In this document: piece by piece, positions 18,201 through 27,410 of the stretch
Numbering within the stretch: position 1 is the first letter of the stretch
Layout: the number at the start of each line of letters is the position of its first letter
Source of the DNA: Chitinophagaceae bacterium
GTDB lineage: Bacteria > Bacteroidota > Bacteroidia > Chitinophagales > Chitinophagaceae
Reading direction: 5' to 3'
NCBI GenBank assembly: GCA_023957575.1
Contig: JAMLGU010000007.1
Span: 1 to 64,000, forward strand
Length of the DNA: 64,000 nt
Position numbers and translations under genes: made by a program
The notes under the pieces: model-generated
What the model was told of the DNA's origin: nothing
What the model saw: the letters and a program-made list of their open reading frames with translations, nothing else
Database searches by the model: none

Positions 18201-18653
18201 ATGAAATTAAACTGGATTTGTAAGCATTTCAAGGATTTATCATCCAAAGAATTATATGCAATATTGCAGTTACGCGCTGAAGTATTTGTGGTAGAGCAAA
18301 ATTGTGTTTTTCAGGATTTGGACAACAAGGACAAACTATGCTTTCACCTTATGGCGTGGAAAACTGATGTACTGATTGCCTATTCACGGATTGTTCCACA
18401 AGGAGTGAGTTATGATATGGCATCCATAGGTAGGGTGATTGTAAAGCAAAAACACAGGAACGCCGGACTTGGCAGCGAATTAATGAAAAGAAGTATTTTA
18501 CTTTGTGATGATTTTTTTGGAGCATCCTCCATAAAAATCGGCGCTCAGTTGTATCTAAAAAAATTTTACATGTCATTGGGTTTTGAGCAAAATAGTGATA
18601 TTTATTTTGAAGACGGAATAGAACATATAGAAATGATAAGAGTACATCCCTAA
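18201..18653 (+). CDS. GNAT acetyltransferase, ElaA-like
   Basis: 150-residue GNAT protein. The N-terminal LRAEVFVVEQNCVFQDLDNKD is characteristic of ElaA-type proteins, and IGRVIVKQKHRNAGLGSELM is the acetyl-CoA binding motif A (R/QxxGxG/A). FYMSLGFEQNSDIYFEDGI is the C-terminal acceptor-side region. The acceptor is unknown. It lies 18 bases after rarA and may be the last gene of that unit. Confidence 0.87.
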   Translation: MKLNWICKHFKDLSSKELYAILQLRAEVFVVEQNCVFQDLDNKDKLCFHLMAWKTDVLIAYSRIVPQGVSYDMASIGRVIVKQKHRNAGLGSELMKRSILLCDDFFGASSIKIGAQLYLKKFYMSLGFEQNSDIYFEDGIEHIEMIRVHP

Positions 18654-18756
18654 TTCAGGCGATGCTTTTAAAATTGGTTATTGTTTTATTTCAATCTATC
18701 TAAAAATTGTTTAATTTCACATTGGTTATTTTATTCAAAAACTTAAAATATTTATT

Positions 18757-19380
18757 ATGAGTCTAATTGACAGAGTAAAAAACATTCTTCTCACTCCAAA
18801 AACGGAGTGGAATGTAATTGATAATGAAACAGCCACACCACAATCACTCTTGACCGGCTATGTGGTGCCGCTTGCCTTAATTCCGGCAATTGCCGTTTTT
18901 ATTGGCATGGGTTTGATGGGTACAAGTGTATTAGGAATTAAAGTTGGCGGCAATGTAACCTTTGGCCTGGCAATGGCAGTATCTTCATTTTTAAATTCGA
19001 TTTTGTCTTTTTACATCGCTTCTTATGTAATTGATGCACTGGCACCCAGTTTTGGGTCAGAAAAAAACATCAATAAATCGGCTCAATTGGTGGCTTATGC
19101 TTCAACAGCAATTTATGTTGCCGGTGTTTTTCAAATATTGCCTTCATTGGCTTTTTTGGGTATTCTTGGTCTTTATGCGGTTTATCTTTTTTATTTGGGC
19201 CTTCCTATACTTAAAAAGACACCTCAGGACAAAGTTATCGTGTATATGATAGTAGGCGCTATTGTAATTTTTGTTATATCCATGGTGGTAGGATTTATCC
19301 TAAATAAAATAGTTTATGGAATTGTAGGTAATCCATATACAGTGGATGTAAGCGACATGCTGAAAGGAATAAAAATATAA
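18757..19380 (+). CDS. Yip1-family membrane protein
   Basis: 207-residue integral membrane protein with about five hydrophobic segments. The N-terminus LIDRVKNILLTPKTEWNVID is the amphipathic lead-in seen in bacterial Yip1-domain proteins, and the hydrophobic core continues to about residue 190. Function is not known for the bacterial members. It stands alone, closed by the hairpin at 19425. Confidence 0.78.
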   Translation: MSLIDRVKNILLTPKTEWNVIDNETATPQSLLTGYVVPLALIPAIAVFIGMGLMGTSVLGIKVGGNVTFGLAMAVSSFLNSILSFYIASYVIDALAPSFGSEKNINKSAQLVAYASTAIYVAGVFQILPSLAFLGILGLYAVYLFYLGLPILKKTPQDKVIVYMIVGAIVIFVISMVVGFILNKIVYGIVGNPYTVDVSDMLKGIKI

Positions 19381-19424
19381 CACCTGATTTACAAGAACCA
19401 AAGGCCATTCACCAATAGGCAAAG

Positions 19425-19454
19425 AGTGATTGAGAACAATGATTTTCAATCACT
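19425..19454 (+). terminator. Hairpin terminator between convergent genes
   Basis: Arms AGTGATTGA and TCAATCACT are perfectly complementary (9 bases, extendable with a G-T pair) and followed by a T-rich run on the plus strand. It lies between the Yip1-type gene and the convergent lipoprotein gene, whose stop codon is directly adjacent. Confidence 0.7.
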
Positions 19455-19455
19455 T

Positions 19456-20460
19456 TTATTTTTTCTTTGGCTTGGGTCTTGCAACGATTTCTTCCTTTTT
19501 CTCAGGTTTTTTTGCAGTTTTTCTTTTCGGGTACACCCCGTCAAATGTACAATCCAATGCTCCCATTCTGGAGCCGCATCCCTCTACCTCTTTTAAGGTT
19601 ACTCCATTATTATTAAAAATAAATTGCAGCACGCAAGGGTCGCCTCCCAGACGGTACTCTGCAATATTTGCACTCGTAAAAACAGCTTCACCTTTAAGTT
19701 CTCCTACACAGTTCTTGTTATTCTTTTCAAGATGTAAAAAGAAGTTTACTCGCCCTTCCCGTTGTCCGTCTCTGATGGATATCAGATTCATTTTACCCTG
19801 ACCATAATCGCCTGTATATTTGAACGTTTTTGGCAAAGTATCAATCGGATTAACTAATTCCGTTACAGCTTCTCCCAATGAATCGGTCATAATCAGCATA
19901 AAAGTTTTTGCCGCAGTATTGAGTGCATATACATCATTTCCCTTTACCTCTACACCATTAGGAAGTCTTTTGATAACATTCTTATTTATGTTAAATCTCG
20001 AGTCAATCGTAACCTTTGCATTTATGGGGTCATTAACACCATGAATTACTAAAGACTGTCCTGCAATATATTTATTGTCTTTATCAAAAGCAGAAATAAA
20101 AATTGCCTTCTTATTATTACCAATTACTTTGGATATTAAATATAGTTCCTCCTTTTCTTTACCAAATTTACCCACAGAATATATTTTTGGTTGTGCTTTG
20201 GCATCAAAAACCTTTTTTATCAAACTATCAGGGATAAACTGATAATACACCTGTGCACCAATCATTAAAGAATCGTTTTCCTTAGTTTTTTTACTCAGGG
20301 CGCTGTCAGAGAATTGAGCAGGCAATGTTAGTACCGGAAAAAAATCAAAAAAATCCTGAATGGTTACCTCGTCTTCACCTGTCATGCTTTTTTTCTTTTC
20401 TCCGCCACAGGCCGATAAAAGAAGCAGTAAAATTGTTGATAAAACAAAAACTTTTTTCAT
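19456..20460 (-). CDS. Lipoprotein of unknown function
   Basis: 334-residue exported lipoprotein. The start at 20460 gives the signal peptide MKKVFVLSTILLLLLSACGG with a lipobox Cys; 24 further upstream codons have no signal-like features. The mature part has a Lys-rich region, a long beta-rich body and a Lys/Pro-rich basic tail (KRKTAKKPEKKEE). A late segment, GDPCVLQFIFNNNGVTLKE followed by GCGSRMGALDCTFDGVYPKRK, carries three Cys that could pair. I do not recognise a family. It is divergent from mntR, with only 109 bases between the start codons. Confidence 0.75.
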   Translation of the reverse strand: MKKVFVLSTILLLLLSACGGEKKKSMTGEDEVTIQDFFDFFPVLTLPAQFSDSALSKKTKENDSLMIGAQVYYQFIPDSLIKKVFDAKAQPKIYSVGKFGKEKEELYLISKVIGNNKKAIFISAFDKDNKYIAGQSLVIHGVNDPINAKVTIDSRFNINKNVIKRLPNGVEVKGNDVYALNTAAKTFMLIMTDSLGEAVTELVNPIDTLPKTFKYTGDYGQGKMNLISIRDGQREGRVNFFLHLEKNNKNCVGELKGEAVFTSANIAEYRLGGDPCVLQFIFNNNGVTLKEVEGCGSRMGALDCTFDGVYPKRKTAKKPEKKEEIVARPKPKKK

Positions 20461-20519
20461 CTTATAATAGCAATTAATACAAAAGTAAAGGTTTGCAAAT
20501 AGGTTCGTAGAAATATTTT

Positions 20520-20556
20520 TTTGAATTGACAATATAATTTTTTAGATTTGTCTAAA
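20520..20556 (+). promoter_or_regulatory. mntR-mntH promoter with embedded palindromic operator
   Basis: TTTG at 20520-20523, a 19-base spacer and TAGATTTG at 20543-20550 match the Bacteroidota -33/-7 promoter. The -7 box lies within the perfect inverted repeat TTTAGA-TTTG-TCTAAA at 20541-20556, 14 bases before the ATG. A further TTTAGA half-site follows at 20563-20568. Binding of the encoded DtxR-type regulator here would occlude sigma factor; autoregulation is an inference. Confidence 0.7.
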
Positions 20557-20569
20557 TTTTTTTTTAGAT

Positions 20570-21232
20570 ATGCTTAATTATTCCCGAACTGAGGAAAATT
20601 ATATAAAAGCAATATATCATTTGGAGGCTGGTAAGGATAGCGTTTCTACCAACGATCTGGCAGAATCACTTCAAACGAAACCGGCGTCTATTACTGATAT
20701 GCTCAAAAAACTTAAAAAGAAGAAACTGGTAAGTTATCAGGCTTATTACGGGTGCAGGCTTACCCTTGAGGGCAAACAACTTGCTTTAATGATTATCCGC
20801 CGGCACAGATTATGGGAATATTTTTTGTCGCAAAAATTAGATTTCAGTTGGGACGAAGTACATGATGTGGCTGAAGAACTGGAGCATGTGAGCAGCGAAA
20901 AACTGATAAACAAATTAGACGCTTATCTTGGATTTCCGAGATTTGATCCTCACGGCGACCCTATTCCAGATGAGAAAGGAGCAATTGCAAACGATAAACT
21001 AATTTCACTGAACAATCAACCTGAAAACAAACCATGTATTGTTTCCAAAATCGGGAATCAATCGGTTTCAATTTTGGAAATGCTGGAACAGAAGAATATT
21101 GCCATTAAAACAAGATTAGAAATTATTAAAAAATACCCCTTTGATGGCTCGATGGAGGTTAAGGTAGGGCGTAGCAGAACAACCATTTTAACCAAAGAAT
21201 TGGCTCACAATATATTTATAAAGGAAGTATGA
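20570..21232 (+). CDS. mntR: Mn-responsive DtxR/MntR-family repressor
   Basis: 220-residue metal-dependent repressor. A winged-helix DNA-binding domain covers about 1-65, the dimerisation and metal domain 66-140, and an FeoA/SH3-like C-terminal domain about 150-220. Its numbering matches DtxR: His79, Glu83, Glu102, Glu105 and His106. Residue 102 is Cys in DtxR but Glu here, as in Mn-selective MntR proteins. It is longer than Bacillus MntR because it keeps the C-terminal domain. The stop overlaps the mntH start by 4 bases (ATGA), so the two are translationally coupled. A palindrome overlaps its promoter. Confidence 0.92.
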   Translation: MLNYSRTEENYIKAIYHLEAGKDSVSTNDLAESLQTKPASITDMLKKLKKKKLVSYQAYYGCRLTLEGKQLALMIIRRHRLWEYFLSQKLDFSWDEVHDVAEELEHVSSEKLINKLDAYLGFPRFDPHGDPIPDEKGAIANDKLISLNNQPENKPCIVSKIGNQSVSILEMLEQKNIAIKTRLEIIKKYPFDGSMEVKVGRSRTTILTKELAHNIFIKEV

Positions 21233-23121
21233 GAAGGCATCATTCTGAAATATCACTCAGTGAGGTTCACAAATCGGTGGACACCAATCATCCGGGCAGG
21301 TCCAAATGGAAACGGGTGCTGTCTTTTCTTGGTCCGGCCTATTTAGTGAGTGTGGGTTATATGGACCCGGGCAACTGGGCTACAGATTTGGCAGGCGGTA
21401 GTCAGTTTGGATATTCGCTGCTATGGGTATTGGTGATGAGTAACATAATGGCGCTGCTGCTGCAAAGCCTTTCTGCAAGGCTTGGAATAGTAAGAAACAA
21501 AGACCTGGCACAGGTTAATCGCGAAACCTACCCCAGAAGCATCAATTTAATATTATATATTTTAGCCGAGATTGCCATTGCAGCTACTGATCTGGCTGAA
21601 ATATTAGGTATGGCCATCGGTATTCAGCTATTAACCGGCTTACCATTAATTTATGGCGTATTGATTACAGTTTTAGATACATTTCTGCTAATGCTTTTGC
21701 AGAGATTAGGCATCCGAAAGTTAGAGGCTTTTATTGTGGGTCTTATCTTTATTATTGCCGTGTCTTTTTTTATACAAATATTTGTTGCAAACCCTAATGC
21801 CGGCGAAGTAGTTTCGGGACTTGTACCACATCTTGAAAACAGTACCGCGCTTTATATTGCCATTGGTATTATTGGCGCCACTGTAATGCCACATAATCTA
21901 TACCTGCACTCGGCGCTTGTACAAACCCGAAAATTCAATACCGATGACAAGGGAATCAGGAAGGCGCTAAAGATGAACTTCATTGATAGTGCAGTGGCAC
22001 TAAACATGGCTTTGCTGGTAAATGCTGCCATTCTGATACTGGCTGCAACCGTATTTTACAAAACCGGTCGCACCGATGTAGCAGAAATCAAGCAAGCTTA
22101 CGAGCTTTTGCCACAACACCTTGGCAGCACCTTTGCAGCTCATTTATTTGCAATAGCCCTGATAGCTGCAGGCCAAAGCAGTACTATCACAGGCACATTA
22201 GCAGGGCAGATAGTGATGGAAGGTTACTTGCGGCTCAGAATAAATCCCATTGTCCGAAGATTAATCACCAGACTGATAGCCATTGTTCCGGCGGTTTTAG
22301 TCATTCTGTTCTATGGCGAAGAAGACGTGGACAATTTATTAATCTTCAGTCAGGTAATACTGAGTCTGCAATTAGGTTTCGCCATTATACCACTCATTCA
22401 TTTTGTAAGCGACAAAAAAACAATGGGTAAATTTGCCATAAACATTTATGTAAAAATATCGGCATGGCTCATTGCAATCGTTTTGGTCTATTTGAATCTC
22501 AGAATGATTATTGAAGAGTCCGACATCTTTATTGAATCGTCAAGCAGCCTTATCTGGAAAATTTTTGTGGTTATTGCCGGTATTTTATTTATTCTTTTTC
22601 TGGGATATACAACTTATTACCCCTTGAGCAAGACCAGAAAAAAAGCTATGATTTCTCATTTGCACAACGAACCGGCATTGTTGAATATCAAACCTTTACC
22701 GGAATACAAAAAAATTGCTATTGCGCTTGACTTTAGCGATATGGACCAGCCTTTGTTCAATCAGGCATTAACTCAGGGATCGAAAAAAACCAAATTTGTG
22801 TTAATACATATTGTAGAGAGCGTATCGGCCAACGTTTATTATGAGGAAAGCACTGACAATGAAACGCAAACAGACCGAACTTTTTTGCAGCATTATTCAG
22901 ACCAGTTGAAAGAACTGGGCTACAATGCCGAGGCAAAGTTGGGCTTTGGTAAAACGGCAAGAGAAATTGCAAGAATTGTGAACGAAACGCAATCCGAATT
23001 ATTAGTGATTGGCGCACACGGGCACAGAGGTTTTAGCGATTTTATTTACGGCGAAACCATCAATAATGTGCGCCACCGAATTAAAGTTCCGGTATTAGTA
23101 GTAAACAAACCAAGGGTATAA
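21229..23121 (+). CDS. mntH: Nramp Mn(II) transporter fused to UspA domain
   Basis: 630-residue fusion. Residues about 25-460 form an Nramp proton-coupled divalent metal transporter: DPGN (46-49) in helix 1 and Ala217/Met220 before PHN in helix 6 provide the expected metal ligands. Residues about 487-630 are a universal stress protein domain beginning KKIAIALDFSD and ending with the ATP-binding pattern GAHGHRGFSDFIYGET. The cytoplasmic UspA domain could tie transport to ATP or stress state (inference). Start codon overlaps mntR; a single Mn uptake operon is the natural reading. Confidence 0.95.
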   Translation: MRRHHSEISLSEVHKSVDTNHPGRSKWKRVLSFLGPAYLVSVGYMDPGNWATDLAGGSQFGYSLLWVLVMSNIMALLLQSLSARLGIVRNKDLAQVNRETYPRSINLILYILAEIAIAATDLAEILGMAIGIQLLTGLPLIYGVLITVLDTFLLMLLQRLGIRKLEAFIVGLIFIIAVSFFIQIFVANPNAGEVVSGLVPHLENSTALYIAIGIIGATVMPHNLYLHSALVQTRKFNTDDKGIRKALKMNFIDSAVALNMALLVNAAILILAATVFYKTGRTDVAEIKQAYELLPQHLGSTFAAHLFAIALIAAGQSSTITGTLAGQIVMEGYLRLRINPIVRRLITRLIAIVPAVLVILFYGEEDVDNLLIFSQVILSLQLGFAIIPLIHFVSDKKTMGKFAINIYVKISAWLIAIVLVYLNLRMIIEESDIFIESSSSLIWKIFVVIAGILFILFLGYTTYYPLSKTRKKAMISHLHNEPALLNIKPLPEYKKIAIALDFSDMDQPLFNQALTQGSKKTKFVLIHIVESVSANVYYEESTDNETQTDRTFLQHYSDQLKELGYNAEAKLGFGKTAREIARIVNETQSELLVIGAHGHRGFSDFIYGETINNVRHRIKVPVLVVNKPRV

Positions 23122-23205
23122 CGCATTAATTTTTTTCCACATTCAAAAGCATGCTTTATTATAGGCACAGGCGCTTCCTGTATTTGCGAAAAAAAATGAT
23201 TTTCC

Positions 23206-23820
23206 TTAGATCAGATGATTTTCGGGCTTCACTTCATTTCTTACAAGATGTTTAAAGCGACTGAAAGTTTCGGGTTGAATGTTCAAATAAGAGGCAAGAT
23301 ATTTTTGAGGCACTCTTTGTAAAATTTCGGGATAGTTTTCAAAAAAGTTCAAAAACCTTTCGCGTGGCGATTGTTTAATCAGATTGGTTTGCCAATTGCC
23401 TTTCAGTACCATTATATAAGTAACTACTAATCTACCCAATCTTTCAAAATTATGACTGGAAGCAAAAACCCGCTCTAAATCTTCATAAGAAATTGAAATA
23501 AGCGTTGTAGGCTCCACTGCCTCCAGATAGAATTCCGAAGGATTTCGGGTATATAGAGATTCCTCACAGGAAACTAAATGTCCTTCTATTGAAACCTGAA
23601 CCACTTTTTCTTCATCACCTTGTTTATAATATTTCAAAACCAACCCCTGTTCAATGTAGTTTATAAAATTTTCCACCTCCCCAGCCTGAGTAATCAATTC
23701 TCGTTTTTTGAATTTTCTGAGGATTACAACAGGCAATAGGAAATTTTTTACTTCGTCATCAGAGATAGCAACAAACTGACGCAGGAACCATACAAAATTT
23801 TCAATAAGCCGGCTTTCCAT
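23206..23820 (-). CDS. Crp/Fnr-family transcriptional regulator
   Basis: 204-residue regulator. Residues about 30-130 form a cyclic-nucleotide-binding beta-barrel-like domain. The C-terminal region SPRERFLNFFENYPEILQRVPQKYLASYLNIQPETFSRFKH includes the helix-turn-helix recognition helix. No Cys cluster of the Fnr type is seen. Bacteroidota encode many members of unknown ligand. Convergent with mntH and divergent from icd. Confidence 0.88.
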   Translation of the reverse strand: MESRLIENFVWFLRQFVAISDDEVKNFLLPVVILRKFKKRELITQAGEVENFINYIEQGLVLKYYKQGDEEKVVQVSIEGHLVSCEESLYTRNPSEFYLEAVEPTTLISISYEDLERVFASSHNFERLGRLVVTYIMVLKGNWQTNLIKQSPRERFLNFFENYPEILQRVPQKYLASYLNIQPETFSRFKHLVRNEVKPENHLI

Positions 23821-23959
23821 ATTAAAGATTAAAAGTATTATTGCAAATGTATATCACATTAACCACTAACCCAAAATTAAACCTCATTTTCAATTCAAAT
23901 AGCGCTTAAAATCAGTAGTTTTGCCACAATTGCAAATTTACTTATTAAAATTATAAATT

Positions 23960-25192
23960 ATGGCTCAAAAAATTAATGTAACCAATCCAATTGTAGAGTT
24001 AGACGGAGATGAAATGACACGAATCATCTGGAAATTTATTAAAGACAAGCTGATATTGCCGTATCTGGATATTGACATTAAATATTACGATTTGGGTATT
24101 GAGCATCGTGATGCAACTGATGATCAAGTTACCATTGATGCAGCCAATGCTATAAAACAATATGGTGTAGGTGTAAAATGCGCCACCATCACACCTGATG
24201 AAGCTCGTGTGAAAGAATTCAATCTAAAACAAATGTGGAAAAGTCCAAATGGAACTATCCGAAACATTTTGGACGGAACCGTTTTTCGTGAGCCAATTGT
24301 AATAAAAAATATACCCCGCCTTGTAACTAACTGGACAGCGCCCATCATCGTTGGCCGTCATGCATTTGGCGACCAGTACCGTGCCACCGATACAGTGATT
24401 AAAGGAAAAGGAAAACTGACCATGACCTTCACTCCTGAAGACGGCAGCGAGCCTCAAACCTTTGAAGTATTTAATTTTAAGGGAGATGGCGTAGCATTGA
24501 GCATGTACAATACTGATGAAAGTATAAAAGGATTTGCCAGGAGTTGCTTCAATATGGCTTTAAGTAAAAAATGGCCGCTGTACATGAGTACAAAAAATAC
24601 CATTCTCAAAAAATATGATGGCAGATTTAAAGACATTTTTCAGGAAATATATGATAATGAGTTTAAAGCAGAATTTGAAAATGCAGGTATCACCTACGAG
24701 CATCGACTGATTGACGACATGGTGGCCAGCGCTTTGAAATGGCATGGCAACTTTGTGTGGGCTTGTAAAAACTACGATGGTGATGTGCAAAGCGATACAG
24801 TAGCACAAGGATTCGGTTCTCTCGGCCTTATGACATCCGTGCTGATTACCCCTGATGGGAAAACCATGGAAGCGGAAGCGGCTCACGGCACTGTTACCCG
24901 CCACTATCGCGAATACCAAAAAGGAAATCCTACCAGTACGAATCCAATTGCCAGCATTTTTGCCTGGACCAGAGGATTAGCTTTTCGGGGTAAATTAGAT
25001 GGCAATCAGGAGTTAATTGATTTTGCAAACAAATTAGAAGCGGTTTGTATCGAAACTGTAGAAGAAGGCAAAATGACTAAAGACCTGGCTGTTTGTATCC
25101 ATGGCAATAAAGTGAAGCTGGGCGAAGATTACCTAAACACAGAAGATTTCTTAGCAGCAATTGACGAAAATTTGCAAAAAAAATTAAGCTAA
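23960..25192 (+). CDS. icd: NADP-dependent isocitrate dehydrogenase
   Basis: 410-residue TCA-cycle enzyme converting isocitrate to 2-oxoglutarate and CO2 with NADP. It belongs to the short eukaryote-like subfamily (about 410 residues): [19 protein letters not shown] at the start, [19 protein letters not shown] with substrate-binding Ser/Asn/Arg, the metal-binding DDMVA region, and [15 protein letters not shown] with the NADP-binding site. A TAGTTTTG box at 23916-23923 fits the -7 consensus. A strong terminator follows at 25213. Confidence 0.97.
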   Translation: MAQKINVTNPIVELDGDEMTRIIWKFIKDKLILPYLDIDIKYYDLGIEHRDATDDQVTIDAANAIKQYGVGVKCATITPDEARVKEFNLKQMWKSPNGTIRNILDGTVFREPIVIKNIPRLVTNWTAPIIVGRHAFGDQYRATDTVIKGKGKLTMTFTPEDGSEPQTFEVFNFKGDGVALSMYNTDESIKGFARSCFNMALSKKWPLYMSTKNTILKKYDGRFKDIFQEIYDNEFKAEFENAGITYEHRLIDDMVASALKWHGNFVWACKNYDGDVQSDTVAQGFGSLGLMTSVLITPDGKTMEAEAAHGTVTRHYREYQKGNPTSTNPIASIFAWTRGLAFRGKLDGNQELIDFANKLEAVCIETVEEGKMTKDLAVCIHGNKVKLGEDYLNTEDFLAAIDENLQKKLS

Positions 25193-25212
25193 AAATTATC
25201 ATTAAAGGATAT

Positions 25213-25244
25213 AAAAAATGCACCACTCAGGAGGTGCATTTTTT
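25213..25244 (+). terminator. Intrinsic terminator of icd
   Basis: A 12-base perfect stem, AAAAAATGCACC and GGTGCATTTTTT, with an 8-base loop and a terminal T run, 20 bases after the icd stop. It could also serve the convergent gene at 25266. Confidence 0.9.
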
Positions 25245-25265
25245 ATTACATAGTTTTAGTATGAT

Positions 25266-26504
25266 TTACGGATACAATAAATACTTTTCTCTCATTTGTT
25301 TATATTGTGATAAACCCGGCTCCCAGGTTTTACGAATTTCTTCATCCGTTTTGCCGGCAATAATCTGATTTTTGAAATCATAAACACCAATCAACTTATC
25401 AATATCCCCTATCTGATTGCTTTGTGTTTTATCAAAAAATTTTGCTTTGTCGGGGTAGGATTTATACAAATCGATCATCCATTGAATATTGATTTTACGC
25501 TGTTTAACCAACTGGCTCATATCGTAGTTGCGAAGGTCGAGCCCGTAGCAAACCTGATTGAGGTGCAGCGGCGTTTCAGCCATCCCCTTTATACTTTCAG
25601 GCTTAAAGGAAAACTCATATTTCCCCTTGAGCAGGGGCGCACCCAAGACAGTAAAAGGGAAAAGGGTACCACGCCCCTGGCTTATGATGGTTCCTTCAAA
25701 CAGGCATAATGAAGGATAAAGCAACACACTTTGTTCTGTATTTAAGTTAGGCGATGGTTTTACCGGAAGTGTGTAAGCCATATCATGATGATAATTGGCT
25801 ACCGGGATTACCTTCAGTTTACATTGTGCTTTATTGGGCAGCCAACCTTCACCATTAATCATCTGAGCCAGTTCGCCCACTGTTAAGCCATGCGCTACCG
25901 GAATAGGGTAAGCGCCAATACCTGACTTCAGCCGCATATCCAGCACCGGCCCGTCAATGAGGTATCCATTCGGGTTTGGCCTGTCGAGCACTAACAATTC
26001 TTTATTATTTTCTGCACAAGCCTCCATCAGTTTTCCAAGCACATTTATATAGGTGTAAAATCTGCATCCCACATCCTGAATATCATAAATCATAATTTCT
26101 ACATTAGCCATATCTTCCTTTGAGGGTTTGCTTTTTGATCCATATAAGGAAATTACCGGAATTCCGGTTTTGGCATCTGTTGCATCTTTTACCGAAGCGC
26201 CTGCCGAAGCATCGCCTCTAAATCCGTGCTCAGGTCCAAAGGCTTTTACAACTTTTATTCCCATACCAATCAGACTATCAACCAAATGTACTTTCCCAAT
26301 TCTGGAAGTCGGATTAGCCAGCACGCCTACTCTCTTACCTTTCAGATAGTCAATGTACTGCTCAGTTTGGTCAGCGCCGGTTTTTATTTTTACTGAAAAA
26401 GTAGAATCCTTTACCAAGGCATAGGGGTCGGCAATACCCGGCTTGGAAGAACCACAGGAAAGAATCAAAAAAACAGAAAGGGTCAAAAAAGCAAAAAATC
26501 TCAT
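25266..26504 (-). CDS. DUF1343 protein, NamZ-like exo-N-acetylmuramidase
   Basis: 412-residue lipoprotein; Met at 26504 starts the signal peptide MRFFAFLTLSVFLILSCGSS. The rest is a DUF1343 domain, which includes the exo-beta-N-acetylmuramidase NamZ that trims peptidoglycan fragments. Blocks include RVGVLANPTSRIGKVHLVDSL, FGPEHGFRGDASAG, IYDIQDVGCRFYTY and LDRPNPNG. It probably acts in the periplasm in cell-wall recycling. A NamZ-like activity is family knowledge; it was not tested here. The 29 extra upstream codons of the open frame look nonnative. Confidence 0.85.
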   Translation of the reverse strand: MRFFAFLTLSVFLILSCGSSKPGIADPYALVKDSTFSVKIKTGADQTEQYIDYLKGKRVGVLANPTSRIGKVHLVDSLIGMGIKVVKAFGPEHGFRGDASAGASVKDATDAKTGIPVISLYGSKSKPSKEDMANVEIMIYDIQDVGCRFYTYINVLGKLMEACAENNKELLVLDRPNPNGYLIDGPVLDMRLKSGIGAYPIPVAHGLTVGELAQMINGEGWLPNKAQCKLKVIPVANYHHDMAYTLPVKPSPNLNTEQSVLLYPSLCLFEGTIISQGRGTLFPFTVLGAPLLKGKYEFSFKPESIKGMAETPLHLNQVCYGLDLRNYDMSQLVKQRKINIQWMIDLYKSYPDKAKFFDKTQSNQIGDIDKLIGVYDFKNQIIAGKTDEEIRKTWEPGLSQYKQMREKYLLYP

Positions 26505-26888
26505 CGTAATACGTTTTAAACCTTTCAAACTTACACAAAATTTTTTATTTGTAAGTAATAAATAATCAATACTTAGCGATAATAAATTCATTAGAGAAAT
26601 AATTCCCGATTTCCATTAAACTTAATTAGTTTTAGAAATCAGCAGCTTTTTTCAATTAGCCTGAATTGTTAAATCAGCCTAATCTATTTTATTTAGTGGT
26701 AACTTTGCAATTCCTTTTTTAGGCAAAAAGGTGTTGAATAAAAGAATTTGAAAATCGTTAGTTCTGAAATTAGCATAAGAGCAACTTCAAGCTTAACTAT
26801 TTCGTCATGTTTTTGTTAAGTTAGAATAAAACGTACAATTTTTAAACTGAGATATAATTTATTAATAATCAAATCAATTAAGAACAAG
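26505..26888. other. Intergenic region between divergent genes
   Basis: 384 AT-rich bases containing the divergent promoters of the NamZ-like and DsbD-N-like genes. TAACTTTG at 26700-26707 fits the -7 consensus but lies 180 bases from the nearest plus-strand start and has no properly spaced -33 box. No gene is seen. Confidence 0.35.
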
Positions 26889-27341
26889 ATGAAAAAATTA
26901 GTTTTTGCATTATTGGGTATATTTATGGCAGGAGCTGTAATGGCTCAATCAGAACCGGTTAAATGGAATTTTTCTTCAAAAAAGATTTCTGACAAGGTTT
27001 ATGAAATTCATTTGACTGCTACATTGGACAACGGTTGGCATATTTACTCTCAAACCCAGCCAAAAGATGCCATTTCGCAACCAACCAAAATCGCTTTTAC
27101 TTCAAATCCTTTGACTAATCTGGAAGGGTCAGTAAAAGAAGTGGGGAAGATGGAAAAGTTTCATGATGCAGCATTGGGCGCCAGCGCTAACCAATACAGC
27201 AAAACCGTAAAATTTGTACAAAAGGTTACTTTGAAAGCTGCTGCCAAAACGAGCGTTGCAGGCACCGTAGAATATCAGCTTTGCGATGATTCAAAATGTC
27301 TTCCTCCCAAAAAAATGCCTTTCAAGGTAAATGTGGGATAA
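26889..27341 (+). CDS. DsbD N-terminal-like periplasmic protein
   Basis: 150-residue exported protein with a signal peptide to about residue 19 (AVMAQ). The mature part resembles the DsbD alpha domain (thiol-disulfide interchange N-terminal domain), with HLTATLDNGWHIYSQTQPKD and the Cys pair in QLCDDSKCLPP. In DsbD that domain passes electrons from the membrane to periplasmic partners. Here no transmembrane or thioredoxin domain is attached, so it is a standalone domain of uncertain partner. A terminator follows at 27363. Confidence 0.85.
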   Translation: MKKLVFALLGIFMAGAVMAQSEPVKWNFSSKKISDKVYEIHLTATLDNGWHIYSQTQPKDAISQPTKIAFTSNPLTNLEGSVKEVGKMEKFHDAALGASANQYSKTVKFVQKVTLKAAAKTSVAGTVEYQLCDDSKCLPPKKMPFKVNVG

Positions 27342-27362
27342 AGTAGTTTTATTATAAAATAT

Positions 27363-27399
27363 AAAATCTCTTTCATTTAGTGTGAAAGAGATTTTTTTT
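27363..27399 (+). terminator. Intrinsic terminator
   Basis: A 13-base perfect stem, AAAATCTCTTTCA against TGAAAGAGATTTT, is followed by a T run. It closes the DsbD-N-like gene. Confidence 0.88.
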
Positions 27400-27410
27400 G
27401 TAGAAAAGAT

